Assembly: GCA_016200725.1 (NCBI GenBank) | Contig: JACQEE010000329.1 | Span: 1-10,367, forward strand | From: Chloroflexota bacterium | GTDB lineage: Bacteria > Chloroflexota > Dehalococcoidia > SHYB01 | Direction of reading: 5' to 3' | Length of the DNA: 10,367 bases | Shown here: piece by piece, positions 5,897 through 10,367 of the stretch | How positions within the stretch are numbered: position 1 is the first letter of the stretch | Layout: the number at the start of each line of letters is the position of its first letter | The notes under the pieces: generated by a model | Told to the model about the DNA's origin: nothing | Seen by the model: only the letters and a program-made list of their open reading frames with translations | The model's database searches: none | Made by a program: the position numbers and the translations under genes

Positions 5897-6784
5897 GTGG
5901 ACACCCTCGGCATCATCGGCGCCGGTCAGATGGGCGGCGGCATGTGGCGCAACCTGCACAAGAAGGGTCGCACCGCCATGGTCTACGACGTGCGCACTGA
6001 AGCCTGCCAGCCCCTCGCATTGCTGGGCGCCAAGGTCGCCGAGAGTCCCGGTGACATCGCCTCGCAGTGCAGCGAACTTATCCTCTCGCTGCCCAAGTCC
6101 GACGATGTTGAGCAGGCCTGCCTCGGCCCGGGCGGCGTCATCGAAGGCGCGAAGCCCGGTACCACCGTGATCGACGCGACCAGCGGCGAGCCGATAGTCA
6201 CCAAGCGCATCTCGGCACGCCTTGCCGGGAAGCGTATCAACATGGTGGACATGGGCGTCAGTGGCGGCCCCCTGGGCGCGCTCAACGGCACTCTCCTCAT
6301 CATGCTCGGCGGCGACAAGGCCGTCGTCGATAAGCACAACGACCTCTTCAAACTGCTCGGCCAGCGCATCCACTACTGCGGCGGCTCCGGCGCGGGTCAC
6401 GCCATGAAGACCCTCCTCAACCTGCGCAACCAGGTCATCAACATTATCACCGCCGAAGTGCTGCTCATCGGCGCGAAGGCTGGTCTCGAACCCAAGAAGG
6501 TCGTCGAGGTCACCGGCGCGGGCGCTATCTGGGACAACTACATCCTCAACCCCGAGGGGCGCAAGGCGATCGGTTTCGCCCTCGCCCTCGCCTGCAAGGA
6601 CTTCGACGTCGCCCAGCGTCTCGCCATGGACGTTGGTGTGCCCGGTATGGTCGCCTCGACTGGCCGCGACGTCTTCCACGCCGCGCTCGCCGAGGTCGGC
6701 AAAGACGCCGACGTCTTCCGCTTCGTCGACGCCCTCGAAAAGTGGGCCGGCCACAACCTGCCGGGGCATCCTAAGGGACGGTAG
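5897..6784 (+). CDS. NAD(P)-dependent beta-hydroxyacid dehydrogenase (3-hydroxyisobutyrate dehydrogenase-like)
   Basis: This 295-residue protein belongs to the beta-hydroxyacid dehydrogenase family, which oxidises 3-hydroxyacids (3-hydroxyisobutyrate, tartronate semialdehyde reduction and relatives). The Rossmann GIIGAGQMGGGM motif is at residues 5-16, with Asp31 at the end of strand 2 favouring NAD over NADP. The substrate loop DMGVSGGPLGALNGTL is at 118-133, and GSGAGHAMKTLLN gives the catalytic Lys171 and Asn175. KDFDVAQ lies near the C-terminus. The length is standard and the protein is cytoplasmic. The start is GTG, fixed by AAGGAG 8 nt upstream and by the Rossmann strand beginning at residue 3. 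It is preceded by a repeat-rich spacer and so is probably a separate transcript from the CMD operon. It is followed after 109 nt by the alcohol dehydrogenase. The exact substrate is undetermined. Confidence 0.9.
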   Translation: MDTLGIIGAGQMGGGMWRNLHKKGRTAMVYDVRTEACQPLALLGAKVAESPGDIASQCSELILSLPKSDDVEQACLGPGGVIEGAKPGTTVIDATSGEPIVTKRISARLAGKRINMVDMGVSGGPLGALNGTLLIMLGGDKAVVDKHNDLFKLLGQRIHYCGGSGAGHAMKTLLNLRNQVINIITAEVLLIGAKAGLEPKKVVEVTGAGAIWDNYILNPEGRKAIGFALALACKDFDVAQRLAMDVGVPGMVASTGRDVFHAALAEVGKDADVFRFVDALEKWAGHNLPGHPKGR

Positions 6785-6877
6785 TCCTCAACGCGGGCAG
6801 CCCCTCTTTCGCGAATCGATCCAGCGCGAAGCCGACTTCGGCAAATCGCTTTCCAAGTCTTTCCGTGCAACATGTCC

Positions 6878-6883
6878 TACAAT
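6878..6883 (+). promoter_or_regulatory. -10 box of the alcohol dehydrogenase, leaderless-type
   Basis: TACAAT within CCTACAAT ends exactly 10 nt before the ATG at 6894, the same sequence and spacing as at 3099-3117. No good -35 is seen 16-18 bp upstream, and there is no Shine-Dalgarno between the box and the ATG (gctggacgaa). Confidence 0.45.
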
Positions 6884-6893
6884 GCTGGACGAA

Positions 6894-8000
6894 ATGTCCA
6901 CCGTGAAGACCCATGCCGCCGTCCTCTACGCCCCGCACACGCCGCTCCGTGTGGAGGAAGTGGACCTTGGCCCGGTGAAGGATGAAGACGTCCTCGTCCG
7001 CATCGTGGCCTCCGGCGTCTGCCACAGCGATCTACACGTCTATCACGGCCAGCCCGGCCGCCAGTTTCCGGTCGTGCTTGGCCACGAGGGCGCGGGTATC
7101 GTTGAACAGGTTGGCGGCGCGGTGACCACTGTCCGCCCTGGCGACCACGTCGTGCTCAACCTCGCGCCTTTCTGTGGTCGTTGCTACGACTGCGCGACCG
7201 GCAAGACCTACCGCTGCACCGTGCGCAAGGGACAGAATGGCCTGCTCTACGACGGCGCGACGCGCCTCTCGAGGGATGGCCAGCGCATCTATCACTTCAC
7301 CAATGTCGCCGCCTTCGCCCGCCATGCCATCGTCCACCACAGCAGCGCCGTGCCCATCGCCAAGGATATCCCCTTCGAGGTGGCCTGCCTCGTGGGCTGC
7401 TGCGTCTGCACCGGCGTCGGCGCGGCGTTGAATACCGCGCAGGTGCGCCCCGGCAGCACCGTCGTCGTGATCGGCTGCGGTGGCGTGGGCCTCAACGTCA
7501 TCCAGGGTGCTCGCCTCGCCGGTGCGAAGCGCATCATCGCCGTTGACGTCCTCGATGAGAAACTCGCGCGCGCCCGCCGCTTCGGCGCCACCGATGCTAT
7601 CGACGCCTCGAAGGAAAAGACCGTCGCGCGCGTGATGGAACTCACCGCCGGTCGTGGCGCTGGCTACGCCTTCGAGGCGATCGGCAAGCCGCAAACGATG
7701 ATGGACGCCTATACCGCCACCGGACGCGGGGGCAAGGCCGTCGTCGTCGGCATCTCGCCCGACGCCACCGCTCGCCTCTCCATCAACCCTGCCAGCCTGC
7801 TCGCCGAGAGGTCGCTTACCGGCACGCAGACAGGCTCCACCAACGCCACGCGCGATTTCCCGCTCTACCTCGATCTCTATCGCTCGGGCCGCCTCATGAT
7901 CGACGAACTCATCACCGCGAGAGTCCCGCTCGAGCAGGTGAACGAGGCCTTCGCCGCCCTCGAGCAAGGCCGCGCCGTCCGCACCGTGCTGATGATGTAG
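6894..8000 (+). CDS. Zinc-dependent alcohol dehydrogenase (MDR superfamily)
   Basis: This is a 368-residue medium-chain dehydrogenase that oxidises an alcohol to an aldehyde (or the reverse). Catalytic zinc ligands are visible as Cys43 (SGVCHSD), His64-Glu65 (LGHEGAG) and Cys169 (LVGCCVCTG). The structural zinc lobe is complete: C94, C97, C100 and C108 in C-x2-C-x2-C-x7-C. The cofactor fold shows GCGGVG (194-199), and Asp218 indicates NAD. The overall pattern resembles the class III / aryl-alcohol / NDMA-dependent group, but the glutathione or mycothiol partner cannot be judged. The start at 6894 is chosen because MSTVKTHAAVLY is the family N-terminus and the TACAAT box precedes it. An ATG at 6882 overlaps that box, and the frame extends further upstream into the previous gene in another frame without family similarity. 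Confidence 0.93.
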   Translation: MSTVKTHAAVLYAPHTPLRVEEVDLGPVKDEDVLVRIVASGVCHSDLHVYHGQPGRQFPVVLGHEGAGIVEQVGGAVTTVRPGDHVVLNLAPFCGRCYDCATGKTYRCTVRKGQNGLLYDGATRLSRDGQRIYHFTNVAAFARHAIVHHSSAVPIAKDIPFEVACLVGCCVCTGVGAALNTAQVRPGSTVVVIGCGGVGLNVIQGARLAGAKRIIAVDVLDEKLARARRFGATDAIDASKEKTVARVMELTAGRGAGYAFEAIGKPQTMMDAYTATGRGGKAVVVGISPDATARLSINPASLLAERSLTGTQTGSTNATRDFPLYLDLYRSGRLMIDELITARVPLEQVNEAFAALEQGRAVRTVLMM

Positions 8001-8013
8001 TCACTCGAGTGTC

Positions 8014-8039
8014 ATCCTGGGCCGTCCACGGCCCAGGAT
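8014..8039. terminator. Long hairpin between convergent genes, probable bidirectional terminator / dispersed repeat
   Basis: ATCCTGGGCCG (8014-8024) pairs perfectly with CGGCCCAGGAT (8029-8039) around TCCA, an 11-bp GC-rich stem in the 59-nt gap between the alcohol dehydrogenase and the convergent antitoxin gene. GTCATCCTG...GGATCTGCGTC matches the borders of a dispersed intergenic repeat common in environmental bacteria. There is no strict T-tract, though TCTTCTCTTTA follows further downstream on the plus strand. A 10-bp palindrome CACTCGAGTG (8002-8011) precedes it. Confidence 0.55.
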
Positions 8040-8059
8040 CTGCGTCCCCGCTCTTCTCT

Positions 8060-8446
8060 TTACGATCGCCCCGTCTTCGCTCCCGCCATCAGCAGGTTCA
8101 GCGCATCCTGCATCCGCTCCAGGTCCGCCCGTCGCACCAGCACAAGCGAGTCGCCGCTTTCCTGCGCCTCGTAGCGCACCCGCTCCTCCGCCACTCGAGC
8201 CGCCGCGCGTACGCCGCTCCGCTCGATGGCCTGGTTGAGCAGCAGGCGCGCCAGCGTTGTCGCCCCGACGCTCTGTCCCCTTGCCATCGCTCGCAACTTT
8301 TTGAGACGTTCAGCATCCAGGCGTATCGAAAACACCGCCGAGAGGGGCTTCTTCAACGCAACCTGCATCGGCTCGCCGCCAAAGTCCTCAAATGTCTGCG
8401 CGTCGTACAGTCTGCGCAACTGTTCGGTCTGTTCTTTCTTCGCCAT
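8060..8446 (-). CDS. BrnA/CopG-like ribbon-helix-helix antitoxin
   Basis: This 128-residue basic protein is encoded directly downstream of the BrnT-like toxin (3-nt gap). Residues about 36-76 form a putative ribbon-helix-helix domain: the strand AVFSIRLD is followed by two helices (AERLKKLRAMARGQ and GATTLARLLLNQAIER). This is the dimeric DNA-binding fold of BrnA/CopG antitoxins, which neutralise the toxin and repress their own operon. The N-terminal 35 residues (LYDAQTFEDF...) are likely the toxin-binding arm or flexible region. The C-terminal tail (83-120) is helical and charged. It has its own Shine-Dalgarno AGGGAGGG within the toxin's 3' end, 6 nt before the ATG. Toxin-first order is the normal brnTA order. 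Confidence 0.78.
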   Translation of the reverse strand: MAKKEQTEQLRRLYDAQTFEDFGGEPMQVALKKPLSAVFSIRLDAERLKKLRAMARGQSVGATTLARLLLNQAIERSGVRAAARVAEERVRYEAQESGDSLVLVRRADLERMQDALNLLMAGAKTGRS

Positions 8447-8449
8447 CGT

Positions 8450-8728
8450 TCACCCTCCCTTGCCCTTTAACGCTCTAGCAACGCGGCGCCGTTCCGCATC
8501 ATCCGAACCGCGCGCCGTGATTACGTACCACGTCCCATCCGGCAACTCTTCGAGAAATACAGTGAGGTACCGTCCTCCATCCGTCTGCCCGATGAGCGCG
8601 AGCCTGTCCCCGCTCCTCCGCGCCTCCTGCTGCCGTTCGATGGCCTCTTCGACCTCTTCCGGCTCTACATCGTGCCGCGCGATATGTTCCGCGGCGCGCT
8701 CATCCCAGGTGAGTTCGATGTAGATCAT
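8450..8728 (-). CDS. BrnT family toxin (DUF497-like ribonuclease toxin)
   Basis: This is a 92-residue small protein of the BrnT/DUF497 type; family members are RelE-fold ribonucleases that inhibit translation. Characteristic features are the N-terminal beta strand with TWDERAAEHIARHDVEPEEVEEAI (residues 7-30), the GQTDGGRYLTVFLE strand pair (47-60) and YVITARGSDDAERRR (68-82). The length matches the family (about 90-100 residues). AGGAG (8739-8735) is 6 nt before the ATG. The gene starts a two-gene operon with the ribbon-helix-helix protein, with a palindrome and a -35-like TTGACA just upstream. The BrnT call is by pattern recognition; the closely related RelE/HigB-type families are alternatives. 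Confidence 0.8.
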   Translation of the reverse strand: MIYIELTWDERAAEHIARHDVEPEEVEEAIERQQEARRSGDRLALIGQTDGGRYLTVFLEELPDGTWYVITARGSDDAERRRVARALKGKGG

Positions 8729-8743
8729 GCTGCTCTCCTGGAC

Positions 8744-8762
8744 GTATTACATAGTGTAATAC
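8744..8762. promoter_or_regulatory. 19-bp palindromic operator of the toxin-antitoxin operon
   Basis: GTATTACATAGTGTAATAC is a perfect inverted repeat with 8-bp arms and a TAG centre. It is 15 nt upstream of the toxin ATG and just downstream of the -35 TTGACA, so a bound protein would cover the -10/start region. This is the expected site for autorepression by the toxin-antitoxin complex. Confidence 0.68.
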
Positions 8763-8779
8763 AATCGTCCGTTTGTCAA
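8753..8779 (-). promoter_or_regulatory. Promoter of the toxin-antitoxin operon
   Basis: A perfect TTGACA -35 is at 8779-8774 on the minus strand. The -10 is less certain: TACACT (8758-8753, 4/6) gives a 15-bp spacer, short for sigma70, and other overlapping candidates inside the palindrome are no better. Whichever -10 is used, it lies inside the operator at 8744-8762. Confidence 0.45.
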
Positions 8780-8954
8780 GCCCCGTGTCGCCGTCTGTTA
8801 CTGCCCTTCCCCGTGATGCCTCGTCGCAGTACCGCACGCTTGAACTTCTGCACGGCGATTTCGTGCGCCTCGCGCTGCTCTCCCTCATCGGCATTGTGAC
8901 GTCCTCGAAATGCGACTGCCCGTCGACACCTGTACACCTCCTGACCATCTTCAT
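8776..8954 (-). pseudogene. Probable cupin-domain gene remnant (5' end only)
   Basis: On the minus strand an ATG at 8954, preceded by GAGGAG 6 nt upstream, encodes MKMVRRCTGVDGQSHFEDV. This closely resembles the N-terminus of cupin-domain proteins that begin MKxVRxYTGxDGQSHFED. After about 25 codons the similarity stops. The frame then runs on without cupin features (no HxH-containing barrel) through the toxin promoter and into the toxin gene. The +1 frame stays open to 8776 but I cannot match it either. The simplest reading is a cupin gene cut off where the toxin-antitoxin cassette begins. The match is from memory of the family pattern, hence moderate confidence. Confidence 0.5.
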
Positions 8955-8982
8955 GCCCTGCTCCTCGCACGTGCGTGGGCGC

Positions 8983-8989
8983 TATTATG
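8983..8989. promoter_or_regulatory. Overlapping divergent -10 elements upstream of alpha/beta hydrolase 2
   Basis: TATTAT (8983-8988, 5/6) on the plus strand overlaps CATAAT (8989-8984, 5/6) on the minus strand. The plus box is 24 nt before the hydrolase ATG, and the minus box would serve the cupin remnant. No good -35 is seen for either, so this is suggestive only. Confidence 0.35.
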
Positions 8990-9012
8990 AATGCCAAAGC
9001 GGGAGTTTCGTC

Positions 9013-9747
9013 ATGCCCCTTGTCGATCTCGGCGACGTCACTATCCACTGCGAAGAGGCCGGGTCCGGCTCGATGGCCTTCGTCCACTGCCACGGCCTCG
9101 GGCAGAACGGCGATGGCTTCATCCCCGAACTCGCCTTCTGGGCCAGCCACTTCGGGCGCGCGATCACCTGGGACAATCGCGGCCTTGGCCGCTCCTCGAC
9201 GGCTCGCAAGTACTCGCTGCCCCTCTATGCCCTCGACCTCGCCCGGCTGCTTGATCGCCTCGGTGTTCGCAAGGCCGTCGTGCATGGCGTCTCCTGGGGC
9301 GGCGTCGTCGCCCAGCAGTTTGCCATCGACCACCTCGACAAGTGCGCCGCAGTGATCATCGACTCGGGTTCCAGCGAGGTGAACCTCGCGGCCTCCGAGC
9401 GCTGGTACGCCATCGGCGAGTCGGCGAAGAAGGGCGAGGCTTTCTCTCGCGCCGTGAAGCCCGAGCACGTCGAGTCCTTCGTCGCCAGCGCCCGTGCCGT
9501 TGCCGCCCTGCGCGAGCACCCGCTCACGCCGCGCCTCAAGAGCGTCACCTGTCCCGTCCTCGTCATCGCCGGCGCCAAGGACGAGGTTACCGCTGGCACC
9601 ATCGGCCCGTCGATCATCGCCAAGCACCTGCCCAACGCCGAGTTGGTCATCCTTCCCGACGCCGGTCACGCCGTCTACAACCACGCCCCCGCTCAGTTCC
9701 GCGACGCCGTCCTCGCCTTCTGCCGCAAGCACGGCCTTATCCGCTAA
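9013..9747 (+). CDS. Alpha/beta hydrolase 2
   Basis: This 244-residue alpha/beta hydrolase has a complete catalytic triad: Ser94 in the elbow HGVSWGG, Asp190 in IAGAKDEVT and His219 in DAGHAV. Other landmarks are the oxyanion loop VHCHGLGQNG (24-33) and WDNRGLGRSS (53-62). This is the general 3-oxoadipate enol-lactonase / esterase-like architecture with a small lid (about 122-175), and the protein is cytoplasmic. An enol-lactonase role would fit next to a CMD-like protein, but the similarity is generic. The start at 9013 is chosen for GGGAG (9001-9005) 7 nt upstream and for the family-like start MPLVDLGDVTIHCEEAGSG. The open frame reaches further upstream, but that part is intergenic and lacks similarity. 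It is divergent from the toxin-antitoxin operon and followed after 96 nt by the ferritin-like gene. Confidence 0.9.
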   Translation: MPLVDLGDVTIHCEEAGSGSMAFVHCHGLGQNGDGFIPELAFWASHFGRAITWDNRGLGRSSTARKYSLPLYALDLARLLDRLGVRKAVVHGVSWGGVVAQQFAIDHLDKCAAVIIDSGSSEVNLAASERWYAIGESAKKGEAFSRAVKPEHVESFVASARAVAALREHPLTPRLKSVTCPVLVIAGAKDEVTAGTIGPSIIAKHLPNAELVILPDAGHAVYNHAPAQFRDAVLAFCRKHGLIR

Positions 9748-9760
9748 ACGCGGCTGAGGT

Positions 9761-9789
9761 TTGACACCCCGCCCACGTACCTCTAGCAT
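9761..9789 (+). promoter_or_regulatory. Sigma70-type promoter of the ferritin-like gene
   Basis: A perfect TTGACA (9761-9766) is followed by a 17-bp spacer and TAGCAT (9784-9789, 4/6 match to TATAAT). The predicted start at about 9796 gives a leader of about 48 nt that contains the palindrome at 9813-9830. This is the best-formed promoter in the window. Confidence 0.6.
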
Positions 9790-9812
9790 TCTCCGCAACG
9801 GGTTCTGGTGGC

Positions 9813-9830
9813 CGCTCGCGCGCGCGAGCG
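9813..9830 (+). promoter_or_regulatory. Perfect 18-bp palindrome in the leader, abutting the Shine-Dalgarno
   Basis: CGCTCGCGCGCGCGAGCG is perfectly self-complementary. In RNA it would form a GC-rich hairpin ending one base before the purine-rich ribosome site AAGGGAGAGG (9831-9840), 6 nt of spacing (from GGGAG) before the ATG at 9844. As DNA it could also be an operator downstream of the start site. Alternating CG composition makes part of the symmetry easy to get by chance. Confidence 0.45.
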
Positions 9831-9843
9831 AAGGGAGAGGTCC

Positions 9844-10367
9844 ATGACGCAACCGATCCCCCACAAGCAGGCCTGGGAGACGATGCGCAACGTCCCGCAC
9901 CTCAAGCCGGTGCGCGAGGGCGATATCGAGCCCGGCCAGTGGCTCACGGCCGAACCCGGCGATGGCTCCGGCCTCTACCTGAAGTTGGGCATCAAGGCCC
10001 AGCCCAGCCGTCGTGGCATGACGCTCATGGACCTCATCGCCGCCGGCGACGAGTCGCCTCCCGCCGAGGGTTACGATACCGTCCAGATCCGCGGTGCCGG
10101 CATGGACCCCAAACTGCCGATCAACAAGGCCCATCAGTCCGCCAACAAGCAATACCTCGTCTGGGCGGACAACATCATGTCGCTCTACGAGGAGGCCATC
10201 TCCCGCCAGTGGTCGGCCACGCGCGACATTCCCTGGGAACGCCTCCAGCCCCTGCCGCCGGAACTCGAGAAGGCGCTCTGCCACATCGCCTCGTTCCTCA
10301 CCCGCGTCGAGTTCGGCGCCGCCGACCGCCTCGGCCCCTGGCTCATCCAGATCGGCTACGCGTACCA
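9844..10367 (+). CDS. Ferritin-like domain protein, N-terminal part (runs off the window)
   Basis: An ATG at 9844 opens a frame with no stop to the window end (174 residues visible), starting MTQPIPHKQAWETMRNVPHL. The region from about residue 95 (YLVWADNIMSLYEEAISRQW, then SATRDIPWERLQPLPPELEK) and FLTRVEFGAADRLGPW resembles ferritin-like / AurF- or aminobenzoate-oxygenase-like di-iron proteins. E116 or E117 and E156 are possible first metal ligands on two helices. The rest of the four-helix bundle lies beyond the window. Such proteins may carry out O2-dependent oxidation, which fits an aromatic or xenobiotic catabolic setting, but the reaction is unknown. GGGAG lies 6 nt upstream, behind the TTGACA promoter at 9761. 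Confidence 0.75.
   Translation, partial: MTQPIPHKQAWETMRNVPHLKPVREGDIEPGQWLTAEPGDGSGLYLKLGIKAQPSRRGMTLMDLIAAGDESPPAEGYDTVQIRGAGMDPKLPINKAHQSANKQYLVWADNIMSLYEEAISRQWSATRDIPWERLQPLPPELEKALCHIASFLTRVEFGAADRLGPWLIQIGYAY

Noticed and set aside
4740..6769. Long minus-strand open frames opposite amidohydrolase 2, CMD and beta-HAD
   Set aside because: They are mirror frames of strongly biased codons; all recognised motifs are on the plus strand.
6633..6893. N-terminal extension of the alcohol dehydrogenase upstream of 6894
   Set aside because: The extension overlaps the beta-HAD gene in another frame, is Ser/Pro/Arg-rich and lacks family similarity; the normal MDR N-terminus begins at 6894.
8002..8011. 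CACTCGAGTG as a second copy of the operator at 1720-1737
   Set aside because: It shares CACTCG but has a different centre and shorter arms and lies after a stop codon rather than in a promoter; chance similarity is likely.
8773..9012. N-terminal extension of alpha/beta hydrolase 2
   Set aside because: The open frame has no stop, but the translation has no similarity and overlaps the divergent promoter region; GGGAG at 9001 supports the ATG at 9013.
8776..10284. 502-residue minus-strand open frame opposite hydrolase 2 and the ferritin-like gene
   Set aside because: It spans two genes and two promoters on the other strand; its length reflects antisense codon bias. Only its last part coincides with the possible cupin remnant.
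1..10367. tRNA or rRNA genes
   Set aside because: I saw no cloverleaf-like or rRNA-conserved stretch in the spacers on reading; a tRNAscan run would settle it.

Overview
This is a GC-rich chromosomal window whose genes are mostly small-molecule catabolism enzymes. They include two paralogous amidohydrolase-2 family proteins, two alpha/beta hydrolases, a carboxymuconolactone-decarboxylase-like protein, a beta-hydroxyacid dehydrogenase, a zinc alcohol dehydrogenase, an MFS transporter and the start of a ferritin-like protein. The many amidohydrolases with a DADGH start motif, the dispersed intergenic hairpin repeats, and the mix of Shine-Dalgarno-led and apparently leaderless genes suggest an uncultivated Chloroflexota (Dehalococcoidia or SAR202-like) or a similar environmental lineage. 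That assignment is an inference from style; no rRNA or marker gene is present.

Layout. Positions 1-530 are mobile-element debris: the 5' end of an IS3-family orfA on the minus strand abuts the 3' remnant of an IS4/IS5-type DDE transposase on the plus strand. Positions 577-3028 carry amidohydrolase 1 and, upstream of it on the same (minus) strand, an MFS permease. An 18-bp palindrome sits at the predicted start site of the amidohydrolase promoter. From 3117 to 8000 five genes run on the plus strand: alpha/beta hydrolase 1, amidohydrolase 2, the CMD-like protein, the beta-hydroxyacid dehydrogenase and the Zn alcohol dehydrogenase. Non-coding gaps between them hold hairpins and dispersed-repeat-like sequence. 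Positions 8060-8728 are a BrnT/BrnA-like toxin-antitoxin operon on the minus strand, with a 19-bp palindrome next to its promoter. Directly upstream of it is what looks like the decapitated 5' end of a cupin gene (about 8776-8954). Positions 9013-9747 encode alpha/beta hydrolase 2, and 9844 to the window end encodes the ferritin-like protein, behind the best sigma70-type promoter in the window.

Working together: the enzymes fit uptake (MFS), C-C or C-O/C-N bond cleavage of a cyclic or carboxylated substrate (amidohydrolases, hydrolases, CMD-like protein), then oxidation of hydroxyacid and alcohol intermediates (beta-HAD and ADH). The substrate cannot be read from sequence, and the genes appear to be several transcription units rather than one operon. 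The most informative signals are regulatory: two strong palindromic operator candidates, two genes with the identical spacing CCTACAAT-N10-ATG, and three genes with a hairpin at or within 7 nt of the Shine-Dalgarno.
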